Shown: piece by piece, positions 25,831-37,770 of the stretch
Layout: every line of letters begins with the position of its first letter
Position numbering within the stretch: position 1 is the stretch's first letter
Assembly: GCF_964340395.1 (NCBI RefSeq)
Contig: NW_027554289.1
Span: 186,001-250,000, forward strand
Direction: 5' to 3'
Length of the DNA: 64,000 bases
Origin: Glandiceps talaboti
Lineage: Eukaryota; Hemichordata; Enteropneusta; Spengelidae
Made by a program: the position numbers and the translations under genes
The notes under the pieces: generated by a model
Told to the model about the DNA's origin: nothing
The model's input: only the letters and a program-made list of their open reading frames with translations
Databases searched by the model: none

Positions 25831-27084
25831 CGCGAGTGTAAGACCTCTTCAATGTAATAGCAAAGTAGCTGACAATACTGTGTCATGCAATTTGGTAAGG
25901 CACTGGAGTAGCAGTGAATAGAAAACGTTCATCGGTATAAGTCTGTCTGTGAAATAACCAGGTGTCGTCACGGAATGATATCGAGATTTATATGACCGAT
26001 GATCAGCGCACACGGTTGGATTGCTTCGTCACTGAACATAGTTCATAATACAGCAGTAGGCTTACTTTAATATGAATACGAATATGATATATTAATACGC
26101 ACATTAATATCTATACGAAGAAAAGTTGATCCACGATAAGGGCACCTTGATTTTCACTTATGACATGACATGTCATTTCAGTCCACTACACATATATTTC
26201 CTATGAAGTTTCTACGGAAAGTTTCATGCCTGAAGTATTATAAAATTATAATTATCAAATGTGCTGAACACTCCATCATCGGTACCACTCTGGTAAAAAT
26301 TATAGACGTTTACTCAATCATTGAAAGAAATCTATGTCATTTGTAGCGCATTTATGGTCGAAGAAGACTCCAATTTTACAACACATATATGTCCATAAAG
26401 TTTTGCAAAGTTCATACTTGCGTTAGGTCGTTGTACATTATTATGTCGCAAGGAGATGGAGGGAAGGCAAATACAACAGACGTAGAAAAGGTCCATGCGG
26501 CTAGATTTTCTGTCATGTCAAGTCCTCTTCTTATGCTAATGCAGCAAAGCTTGGCTCAAAATAGATTCTTCAGTGTAGATAATCAAGAACACACGCACGT
26601 TCAAATCATATCGCTTCATCAAAATTCTGTTCTTGCTGGAGCTTCGTATATACTAGCACCTTTACTCCAAGAAGAAAATACAATGTAGTGATAACGCACT
26701 GGATTTGTTCACGGGATCGATTAACTACGCATGCGTACTGGCATTGACATTTTAATGAGGTTATTAATGTATTTTCGGGGAGTAACTGAGATAATGGGCT
26801 TATGTTTGACTTGAAGTCATACCTGCCAAGGTTTCTTTATTTTGTCGGTACCATCCCTAAACATCACAACTAGGGCACAGGAATCCATGAAAGTATGTAT
26901 GTATGTATGTATGTATGTATGTATGTATGTATGTATGTATGTATGTATGTATGTATGTATGTATGTATGTATGTATGTATGTATGTATGTATGTATGTAT
27001 GTATGTATGTATGCATGTGTGTGTATGTATGTATGTATGTGTGTATTGTATGTATGTATGTATGTATGTATGTATGTATGTATG

Positions 27085-27118
<34 letters not shown>

Positions 27119-27249
27119 TGTATGTATGTATGTGTGTGTGTGTATGTATGTATGTGTGTGTATGTATGTATGTATGTATGTATGTATGTATGTATGTATG
27201 TATGTATGTATGTATAAACAAGCTAGCGCTCGTGCGCACACAAACACAC

Positions 27250-27340
<91 letters not shown>

Positions 27341-28831
27341 ACATTACTTTTAAATACTAAACAAGCAATGATGTATTTCCGGCATGATTGTGCTTTGAAA
27401 TCATCAAATAATATAGTAATTTCAGAACAGCATTACATTTTAGCTAGGAATCTTGTATGTTATCACAGTAAAATTAACATTATACTCGGCTGTTTAGACT
27501 ATCACTACGATTTACACGTATATGGGCATACATTGCTTGGATGACGGACTGGGTTTACTAAGCAAATCTTGAATTGTATCAAATATGTAATGATGGTCGA
27601 TTTATCTGTTACACTTACAAGAACGTTCTTCTGTTCTGTCGACGTGATCAATAATTCGTTTGTTTTGCATATATTTTAGTCGAGATATCATTTGACAAAT
27701 AATTACTTACAATACTCAAGATGAAACAAGACACCAAAACGTGCATACAATATAATATTGATCGAGGCTTTTAAATTGATTATATATCATCCTGTAATCG
27801 TTTGGATGGCGAGAGTTTAATCGTGTTGACATCCGACTTGCAATATTGGTTGATGGATATATATATAACATATCAGTATATTCATCCATATATACACAGT
27901 TTACTGCTATGACATGAATTAAGTATAACTGTGGAGTATGACTTTAATAATAACAATAATACTTGCGTTGAAAAAATATATATGTTGAAAAAATATATGT
28001 ACAAAACATCGTCACAAAATGTACCCCTCGCTGACCCAATTTCTGGATTCAATGTATGTTTTTTTTTCCTTTTAAATTGCCAAATTAATTTAGGAGAATG
28101 TACAACAGTAACTCTTACGTGATCTTCCACATATTTTGCAGTATCATCAATAAATGATCGAATGAATGACCTGTCATTTAATAGCTATATTTCGCTTAAC
28201 GTGTAATATTATCATATTTTGCAGTAGAGCAACCAGGTAAACAAAGTGTTTAGATGTACACAGAAAGAAAAAAACACACGTTATATTCGACCTTGAAATA
28301 AGTGGAGAAATACCATGAAAACAGTTTAGCAATATAGACAAATTATTAGTATTTTTAAGATATATTGTAATATATTGTGAGTCAGTTCGTCTCGTGTGTG
28401 ACGAAGCTTCAAAAATGGACTCCTTGATATCATACCAGTTATCTATATTCAAAGCAATACTGTAATATTAATATTCACCTAAGCAGTTTTAAATATATTT
28501 TACCTATTATCGTGTCAAATCGTCTCTGAGGTCAGACACGAATCTACGCTTGAGGGCGCTTTATCAGTCGGTTGTGTGCATGAAGTCATCTTGTGTGCAA
28601 ACCTATCTGTATATTGTAGCCAATATACAACGTATGACTATTTGATTATTTTTAATTTGATAGTGTATTTTGCTGCGTTTCCACCTGCCGATTCCGTACA
28701 GTGTCAGGAGTTATTTTGCGTCATCACTCTGTCTACTTGTGATTAAGTCGTGAATTGATTCTTTCAACTCAAAGCGTTATAAACAGACTACACAGCAGCT
28801 AGCGTTGCGACTGTAGCTTTCGTGAGCTACT
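25831..28831. other. Intergenic region between two divergent genes
   Basis: Lies between the receptor gene (minus) and the four-TM protein gene (plus), so it holds both promoters. A 99-codon open frame at 26389-26688 (+) shows no motif and is probably chance. The region is otherwise AT-rich apart from the microsatellite at 26893-27340. Confidence 0.5.
26893..27340. repeat. (GTAT)n then (ACACAT)n microsatellite
   Basis: About 320 bp of GTAT with scattered GTGT variants, a short unique bridge at 27216-27236, then about 100 bp of CATACA hexamer. It is one of the longest simple repeats in the window. Confidence 0.98.
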
Positions 28832-29610
28832 ATGGCGGAGAGCAAATTGATCGCAGTCAGAAACTGTCTGTGGAAATACCTAACTGCTGTAGTGCGTATA
28901 TGGGGATTGCTCACCGCTGTATGTAAGTACATTTTACATTTGATATTATCTTGCATGTAATATTCGTTGCTATAGTGTGTGAGTTTTAAAATAACCGTTT
29001 GATATTCAGTCACGTCTGCGTTGACCCTTTAATTAATTCAGCTAAGCTAGATTTATGACATAGGGCTACGAGCGACAATAGCATTGAATAATCCAGATTT
29101 GGCATATAATACAACGTGGCGCTTCTAATGAATCATACATCAATTTGATGACGTTTGATTGCAAATCTCATCATTCCAGCATTATTTACATTATATCATA
29201 TAAAGTTGTATTTAAATGATGCAGTGAAGGGAATGCGTGTTGCTATTTTAGTAACCGCGTGACCCGTGCAAATATAATATTATTGCTCTCATACAATATT
29301 TAAATTCTGACCTTCGATATTGCATCCAAATACCGACAGTAGGACATGCTGGTATGAAAATGTCAATATTACATATTGCCTCGTGACAGTAGACTGTCTG
29401 TGTTGTGTTTTGTTGGAGTACATCCGCAGGCCTACATATGTGAGACGTAAATCTAGCCGTAGCAATTTGCTCGATAACGTTTTATCGCTCTAGGGAAGCA
29501 AGGGAACTAATTTTGTATGTTGTCTAAATGATAATTACATCTTCTATTTCCATAAATACTAATGCTTTTCCCGATTGAGTCACGAATTCAATTATAAAAT
29601 GGTATAAGAA

Positions 29611-29688
<78 letters not shown>

Positions 29689-32600
29689 AAATAAAAGATG
29701 TAATATATATATATTATAATCTTTTGTCGAGTTTATAGAGAAAATTTACCCAACCAATTTTATGCGAGAGACAGATATTTTTGTTTTTGCCGAGGGCAGG
29801 AAATTACAAATAAGACATTTTTCAATCAAAACGTGTTCAATATATTGATGTATTTTAATACATTCTGAAATACATACACTTTATCGTATGCAACATATGA
29901 AAAAGAGAGAAAGATGGGGAACGGAGACAGAGGCCGACAGATGTCTTTTGACATTGCATATTGGAGTACATAAATGTAGTTCATAAATAACTCAAAGGAA
30001 CGATGGATAAACATTGTTCGATCCCTCCCTACTCTTTTAGGTCTGCTTGCCACAGGGATTACGTCACTAAGAGACAGTCCCCTCGCTATATGGATAGGCA
30101 TTTATTACTTGTAAGTAATAAAAATTTTACTATTTTTTTTATATACCTTTCAAGTGTTTTAAATAAACCTTTGAGCTTATACGATGAACTTGGTTGTCAG
30201 TGTGAATGTTCATTTCTATGGTTTCCAATGCATATCTTTCTGTGCTTCTCATTGGTTTTGTCACTGCCCCCACCCCACCCCTCGCACCTTTTTTTTTTAC
30301 AGCATCGCGTTAACATTGGAACGGTTTGACTAGCGTACATGGTTCCTTGTTGTGCTAAACCATTGAAAGGTCACTTGGAAATAGATCATGAAATAAATCT
30401 TCGCTGGGTATTATTTTATGAATTCAACTTAATTTGCGGATGTCATTTTGAAAAAAAAATGTAATTGTCTCTATGTAATTGGTAACACTTTCAATTTCCG
30501 TTTTGTACAAATTGTTCTTTGTCATACCTGTCAACTCTTAAATGCCTCATTACATATTTACATAAATGATGAACAACAGAAGGGGAAAAATTGGTCTCAT
30601 TGTCAAGCAAGAAATAAAGCATCGGAAACAGATCAATTAGGGACAGGATTATTGTGCATCGGTGATAATACGTTTAACACTCTGGCCTCCTTCTACTGTT
30701 AGTAGAACCGCTCTTGCCACTCTTGTCCTCATAGAAAGAGAAACCTAGAGATCTACCGATACACAGATGGGGAGGGGGGGGGGTCAATAAGATACTCACA
30801 CCAGTCAATCGATGTATGATTTACAAGAGATCTTAGCAAAGATTTCACTATTTTTTTTAGCAACGTAAACATTTCAAGCTTTTCAAAACTTACATTATCT
30901 GAAATTTAGTAAGTACTTTAACCCGCCTGGTATAGGTTGACATTGTACATTAAAGAAGAATGCGCATCTGAAATACAAATATTTTGGACTCTTCTGTTCA
31001 AGACACCACCAACTAATTCGCAGTTAAAATCAAGAAAAAGCAATTAGGACTCACATTTCAAATTATCGAAATGTTAGACAAAATTTTATAAACAATCTAT
31101 CCATTTTAGAATCCGTGGCAATCGGCTGCCGAATATCGTATTACACACAAACAGGGGAAATGACTTGAATATAACAGTCTGTGAACCTTTAATTTCTTTT
31201 ATTATTCCAAAGGGACGGGGAACAGCCTTTCGTATTTCAAAGTTTAATAGGAGAGATTTTAAGAATGTTCGTGTTCAGAGACAATAGTCACCGATACGGG
31301 GTACATATTACCTTAAACGCTAATATAGTAATAACGTGCATGTTAAGGTAACCCTATTTTTTATGTTAATTTCTCATTACCTTCTCATAGCAACTATGGG
31401 TCGGTCGGTCGATTAAAAAAAGTAAAAAAAATGTCATTTTCTTCACAATTCTTTGCCTCTCCTTTTCCTCCTCTCTATCTTCTTTTTATTGCATTCCTGG
31501 TAACAAGCCCTTTCGCAGCTTCTCTACACAATTGGCATGTTCTCAGCCCCGTACTTGAATAATTTCCGTCATGAAAGAAATACTCTGTTTGTGCACAAGT
31601 GTCGTCGCCGTCTCCATGACTATAGATGACGTCGACATTTCAGGCACTTGTTTATTCTTGCCAGAGAGGGCGCTAAGGGCGGACGAAATTTTTTTATTTT
31701 TTATTTTGATGTCGGAGCTGAAAGTTTGGGTCGGTCGCGTAATGAGAAACAGAGATGAAAAATAGGGTCACCCTGAGGTCGAATTGATAGTTATTAATGA
31801 CATTTGTGGGAACTACATTGTAACAACGATGCAGTTCAATGAGATGGAATTTATCCGTACAATACAAACTTTTGTAACTTTATGAGAGCTTTATATTGGA
31901 TGTGGTGTCTAGACATTATATTGACAACATGATTTGCATAATGGTAATTCATATGCAAAGCATAATTATCATTGTTATGTGCGTTTAATATATCCTCGCA
32001 GTGATTGGCTACCATGCACATATGAAACAAAAATGTTACTTGACCTCAAAAAAAGTCACAAATTCAATAAACAACATGATATTACTTCATTGTTTCTTAC
32101 ATTTTCTTCTTTCTTGATATTGCAGGGTTGTTGGAGTTCTTGTCGCCTGTTTAGAGCTAACATTCGTTATTAGGAAATGCAAGTGTTGTGGGTGAGTAAT
32201 GAAAGTCTCATTAATGATGCCATTGTTAGTACTGAATATATTGTTGACGTTGTTATACATACTGTATCACAACCAGTCACTGATTTGCGCGAAGGAAGGT
32301 TGTTTCACTCGCCACGTAATTGTTTGATTGTATGCAAATACATAGTAATTCCCGAAGGAATAAAAGGTTTCCAAAAGCAAAGACAAAATGAGAGGTTATA
32401 CAACATGGGTAAGTAAGGTAAAAATTACAAATGAATAAATAAATTATGTACCATCACTGATAACGTAACAAAACGTAACGTAACGTAACATAATTTTACG
32501 CAATCTATTGACCCCATACAAAAGATATTGAATTACAACGTCAGTTGAAGGCACAACATGAAGAATCTACTTACATACGGTATTCAAAATTTACCTCCCA

Positions 32601-33154
32601 TACAAGGACAGATAGTAAATATACAACTCCCCTTCCCTCATTCCACCCTTGTAGATACATTCAAAACGTAACCCTAGGGAAAAATGTAAGAATAAAAATT
32701 AGATATTATAGGTGTTGGATACCGGAAGAGTTATTGAATATGAAGTAAAGTTGCTTTCAAAATTTTGACACATGTCACGTGGTGTGCGTACCTTCACCTC
32801 ACACACAGTGTCATCAGTCTGAAAGTGTGTAACCATGGTAACAGCGACGTCATATGAAGAATATTGTAGATGTATAACTCAAATTCTCTATTTTTTTACC
32901 TTTTGTACCTTTTTAATAGGGATGATAATTCCTGCTGGAAGGCTATAGTCTGGTTTGATAATTGGAAGAAGTCAATTTTATATATTTTGATAGCCATCGT
33001 ATGCTTCATATTTCCATTTGGTACAACCCTAGGTATTTTATCAGGTAAACTATAATAGATCAGTTTTCTCCCTTTTGCATTTTTGTTAGGGTCAATTTGT
33101 TCGTTTTATGTATGTATGTATGTATGGATGGATGTATGTATGTATGTATGTATG

Positions 33155-33185
<31 letters not shown>

Positions 33186-33266
33186 TAATAAATACTATGT
33201 AATTTATGTATGTATGTATGTATGTATGTATGTATGTATGTATGTATGTATGTATGTATGTATGTA

Positions 33267-33330
<64 letters not shown>

Positions 33331-33650
33331 AAGCAATAAGCCAATAAGAAACTACACTGCCACGGAAAAAATATCTCACTATTGTTGTCAGATGAGATAA
33401 ATTTGTTATTGTGTTAAAGAAAAATAGGCAAGAAAAAATCTACAATTTATATGACGTCACATGTAATGGAGAAAATACATAAATAGATTCATTGCATATA
33501 TATTCTTGTTCTATAGGTTGTATGTTATTGGTTGCTGCTTTTCTGTATTCCATCAAAACATGTAAGCCCCAAGAAGAGGAGGGTGAACGTCAACAATTAA
33601 CAGACGATAATAAAGAGACATTGAGAAGTCTACCGCCTGAATCAGATTAA
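28832..33650 (+). CDS. Small four-TM protein, Flower/TMEM72-like
   Basis: Five exons, 28832-28922, 30041-30110, 32126-32191, 32920-33044 and 33517-33650, join in frame (phases 1, 2, 2, 1) into 161 residues. Exons 2 and 3 are too short to show up as ORFs. Predicted membrane segments: about 23-40, 45-69, 94-109 and 112-130. The tail is acidic and polar (CKPQEEEGERQQLTDDNKET), probably cytosolic. The second segment has PLxIxxG, then a Glu 20 residues after the Pro (E64) and F67. This matches without gaps the block of Flower (CACFD1) around its channel-pore Glu. Length is also near Flower's 172. TM3-TM4 (YILIAIVCFIFP, SGCMLL) resemble TMEM72 as well. The family is inferred by eye; a role in calcium or vesicle handling is possible if it is Flower-like. 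ATTAAA at 34290-34295 may end the transcript. Confidence 0.8.
29613..29686. repeat. (TA)n microsatellite
   Basis: An uninterrupted TA repeat of about 74 bp in intron 1 of the four-TM protein gene. Confidence 0.98.
31345..31774. mobile_element. MITE-like element with about 35-bp TIRs
   Basis: A 430-bp element in intron 2 of the four-TM protein gene. The left end reads AAGGTAACCCTATTTTTTA and the right end, reversed, AGGGTGACCCTATTTTTCA; both continue into TTTCTCATTAC. GGTCGGTCG and CGACCGACCC form a further inverted pair further in. It has no transposase-like ORF. A target duplication is not clear. Confidence 0.7.
33108..33330. repeat. (TGTA)n then (TGTC)n microsatellite
   Basis: Two GTAT blocks split by about 30 bp, then a pure (TGTC) run of about 65 bp. 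It lies in intron 4 of the four-TM protein gene. Confidence 0.98.
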
Positions 33651-34555
33651 CGTCAGAGTAAAGGAAACTGGGATTTATTCGCATGGACAACTCTACTCTC
33701 TGAACTGTTACAACTCAGTAAACATCCCGCGACAACAAAACTCATTGAAACGAACATCAGCGTAATATAGGGAGACCGTGCTGTATGCTGATTATACCTC
33801 TGTACCGTAGGCTTTGTCGTGGTGTCTTCCTCTTCGAACAGTATCAATTCAGTTGATTTGTTTTGGTGTCGTTATTACGTTTTAAAGTGATTTAGAAAAT
33901 TCTATTTAGTCGCATTGTGAATCGTGTTCTGTTTGTGGAACGAGTTTTATGATTAGTTCACACACAGTGTTGTAACGGTTCAACGAGAAGAATTGTACGT
34001 AAGACTACTTAAAACGATATGTAGTGGACTTATTGCAGCATGTGTATGATTACTGGTATTACTAGTAGGATGAAAATAATGCACAATCAGCACATCTAGT
34101 CTTTATTGCATGCTTGAGCTCGAGTGTTCTAGTGGAACGAAACACTAAGAATTAGCAGAAATTGACTAATTTTGTACACAATATTTGTTTAACTCTGATG
34201 TTTGTATAAGTCGTTTACTTTATTTATTTGATATATATTTATTTATTTATGATGATTTCGAAAATGTATTAGTTGCGTTATCATTTTCCATTAAATCTAA
34301 ATAATTTATTATCATGACCTCGAATGTCTAAATACACGCCAAGAAAGCTCAGATTCACATGTTTATTTTATCTTCTATATGGTTGTATCTGACCACTAGA
34401 GGATTTGACATTTTGTAACCTCAACTTTATCTTACTTTCATAAAATACTTCAGAACTTTACGCAAAAACAATCAATTCACTTTATATGACCGGCATATTT
34501 ATCTTCTGTGGCAGATTCTTCGTTTTAATGTCATAAATTATTACATATGTAATTG

Positions 34556-34852
34556 ACACACACACACACACACGCACGCGCGCGTGCACGCGCGCGCATA
34601 CACGCATACTTACATACATATATACATACATACATACATACATACGTACACACATACATACATACATACATACATACATACATACATTATACATACATAC
34701 ATTATGAGGAAAGTAGGGTTTTATCAGCAGTTTTTATACAGAAATCGCCACAGGCGCTTTCAACAAGACTTGTAAGTTAACCCACTTGCACGCACGCACA
34801 CACACACACACACACACATACACATACATACATACATACATACATACATACA
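34556..34852. repeat. 90-bp unit bracketed by CA/CATA microsatellites
   Basis: (CA)n-(CG)n-(CATA)n runs to about 34700, a unique 90-bp unit occupies 34701-34790, then (CA)n-(CATA)n follows to 34852. The unit matches 63397-63486 in inverse orientation with a single difference. The unit includes a strong donor-like CTT|GTAAGT at its 3' side. It appears to be a recently copied, microsatellite-associated element. Confidence 0.9.
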
Positions 34853-35127
34853 GTTATGTATTGGAAATGATTATTTTATCTGAAATGCTGCATGATGTAC
34901 TTATAAAATCAATGGGTATAACCTAAATGGCTATTTATGGAAGAAAAGTCGTAGTGTTAGTAGTAGTAGTTTAGCCAGGTGTTCAAGGCGAGAAAGATAG
35001 TCTAAATAGAATAGTATTTTTTGAAAATATTTTGCTGTTCTTGAGATTGACATGTTTATATATTTTTGAAAATTTGTCATGCACATGCGCGATCGTCGAG
35101 TGCTTCCAAATGCTGCAATTTGTTATT

Positions 35128-35233
35128 GCCCAGGGACTTGCGGTTTTAAGTATCTAGACCCACAGTGCATATCCAAACCACTGACAAACGTGATTTACTT
35201 GACTTTAAGTAGTGTGACCACAAGTCCCTGGGC
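35128..35233. mobile_element. Short MITE with GCCCAGGGACTTG ends
   Basis: A 106-bp element with terminal inverted repeats GCCCAGGGACTTGCGGT and, reversed, GCCCAGGGACTTGTGGT (16 of 17 match). There is no ORF and no convincing target duplication. Confidence 0.65.
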
Positions 35234-35705
35234 TATAAATTTTATGACAGTACATATATCAAACTGGCAGTGCAAGTGTTAAAATAAACATTTTTAGTTG
35301 AAATTGAAGACGCGTCACCAACAAACTGTTCTTCTATCTTCTCAACTTCGAATTTGATGCGCAAACAAAAACAATCAGAAGTATAAGTTATTGTGAACTG
35401 TTTACGTAATATTGAATCTAAATTTGATGTGTTGATTGTAAAAGAAATGTAAGTACTACTGTTTACCAAGCCAATATAGTGTCAACATATATTTTTGTTG
35501 AAGGTAATAGAAGTAGTGGAATTAATGAAGAGATGAAGGAATCATTGATTTAATATATTAAATGATGATAAGTGATAACTTTGACGTCCTGACAGTGATT
35601 AGTATGAATGGTTCACCAGAGGAGACTGTTATGAATTTCTCTGTGAGGCGGATGAATGGTAAAATAAAAACACTTAATATTTGGTTTATATCCGAATTTC
35701 AGTTT

Positions 35706-35795
35706 TATTAGAATAAACTGTTCCAAATGTCTACGACATATTGACTGGAAAAATATTTACGTATATCCAATCTGGATTAAAATAATTACTTAGGG
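35706..35795 (-). mobile_element. LINE 3' fragment, second copy
   Basis: The segment AAACTGTTCCAAATGTCTAC and what follows matches 36245-36320 with several differences. It is a second, more decayed scrap of the same non-LTR element as the neighbouring fragment, here cut to under 100 bp. Confidence 0.6.
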
Positions 35796-36199
35796 AGGGG
35801 GGGGGGATGGGTGACTGGACACCTACTAGCTTTTCATTAGCTATCTTCCAGCACCCAGTCTCATTTGTCATTTTCATTATTTTCATTTAATTTTTATTTA
35901 TTAATTTGTGTTATTGCGAATAAAGAACTTATATGTAATATATGTAGACTATAACATACAAAATAAAAAAAACTGTACTCACCTGAACTAGACACACACA
36001 TGAAAAAAAATCTACTAACCCACCTATTTTAAAATTGAGTTTAATGGGAACCACACAATTTTTTTGTTAGGCCTTTAAACTGTAAACATATCATGTCACA
36101 GTTTTATAAAGTCCATGCAATAACACAATTGCTTGAACATACGTATGTAAACAAGATTAAACAAATATTGAAAAGTAAAATATATAAACAACTTTCAAG

Positions 36200-36700
36200 T
36201 AATTACAATGATTTAATTGGTGTAGTAATAACAGTAATCCTTTCTGGTAAACTGTTCCAAATGTTTACAACATGTTGACTGAAAAAAATATTTAGGTATA
36301 TCAAATCTGGATCTGTACTTTAAATCATTTCAATCTATGTCCCCTTGTTGTCGAAGTAGATACTTTGAAAAATACAACTGGATCAAGGAGAATATGTAAA
36401 TGGAAAAGTTTATACACTTCCTGCAAATCAGCTCTAATTCATCTAGTTTCTAAAGTTGCCAGTTTCAATATGCGTAACTGTCCTCATAATTCAAGCCACC
36501 AAGCTGCAGAATCATTCTGGTGAACCGACGCTGCACTTTTTCCAAAAATGCAATATCCCGTATATATGTGGGGAAGACACTGGGGAAGCATAGTCAAAAT
36601 GCAATATCCCGTATATATGTGGGAAGACACTGGGGAAGCATAGTCAAGGTTTGGACTTACTAGTGCTTTAAAAGATAAAAAACAACCAGAGTATTCACAG
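36200..36700 (-). mobile_element. LINE (CR1/jockey-like) ORF2 C-terminal fragment
   Basis: Read on the minus strand, in different frames, are hallmark pieces of the C-terminal part of a non-LTR retrotransposon polymerase: FKALVSPNLDYASPV, LEKVQRRFTRMILQLGGLNY, TSTTRGHRLK and FFSQHVVNIWNSLPE. These follow the usual order after the reverse transcriptase domain in CR1/jockey-superfamily LINEs. The copy is 5'-truncated, frame-broken and carries a 52-bp tandem duplication (36545-36595 and 36596-36647). It is a dead copy in the intergenic space downstream of ACOT-A. Confidence 0.85.
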
Positions 36701-37770
36701 TAACTGAAATAATTCATGGTTGGCGTACATTTTTGAATAGCAATCAGCAACATCAAACAATACAGGAAATCAAATAAACCAGAAGCATCATACATAATAT
36801 GCAAATGATATGCAAATAAAGAAGCCAGAATTTATAATATTGTGATTAAAATGCAAAATTATACAACAGTCTACAGGTTTATAGTCTACAGGATGCCCAT
36901 AAGTACATTTATACAGATATAAAGCAATTGTACAGTTCACACATTTTAATGTGCCATCAATATACAGAAAAAACATGATTTTACATCATTTATGAAATTG
37001 CTGTAAAAATTACCCTTAATATTGAAATAAAAATTGCAAACATATGTTTTTTAATTGCTCAGATGATGGGGAACACAATGAGATATATTGGCAAAAATTA
37101 ATATGAATTTCACACGAAACCATACTTTCACAGGGAACCACCAATTATGCAAATTAAACTAAAAAAACTATGGTATAAACAAATTTTGTGTTGGTGAGGA
37201 GAATTATTAACTTGGTATATACCATGATAATCGTTTATTCTTGAACGATGTCTACGTGTTAACCATATAAACCCCAAATGAAGCTTTGAAAAGCATGTAG
37301 TGAACTGTAAGTTCACGTAATGCGTTCGATCCCATAACGAAGGTGAAAAAAAAAGGTTTCAGTTTGAGTGAGCATGAAATGGTGACATGGGTGCACCGAT
37401 GTGGTCTATTTGTAATTATCGCTTCACCCTAGACTGTAAGATACGTCGTAACGTTTTGCCCTCACCCACTCTTCCAATTCAATGTAATACTACTAAATAC
37501 AAATATTTGGTCATCATGCCAAAGTTAATCTTCACAGTACATTTCAGTATTTATTTCCCTGTGTAAGTAAACCATTATGGAAAATTAGTACTCTTGCAAA
37601 AAAAACCCAACCACATTGTTGGAAATATCCGTTTATAATATCACACTACATTACCTTGAAAACAAATGTTTCCAGGTGTTAAGTAACACAATTAAATTTC
37701 ACACTAGCTGTACAGTGTTTAGGGCAAAACTTTGCCACCTTTCATAATTGATGAAGCGTGTTTCATATTA
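36701..37770. other. Intergenic, downstream of ACOT-A
   Basis: No gene or recognisable repeat is seen. It probably contains the 3' UTR of ACOT-A near its right end. Confidence 0.4.

Noticed and set aside
26389-26688. 99-codon plus-strand frame upstream of the receptor gene
   Set aside because: No motif, no splice or poly(A) context, and it lies in the receptor's promoter side; length is within chance for this window.
24497-27340. Long open frames rich in MYVC, IHTY or THTH repeats
   Set aside because: They are translations of GTAT, GT and ACACAT microsatellites; every frame is open because the repeat lacks stops. The same holds at 33108-33330, 34556-34852 and 63177-63375.
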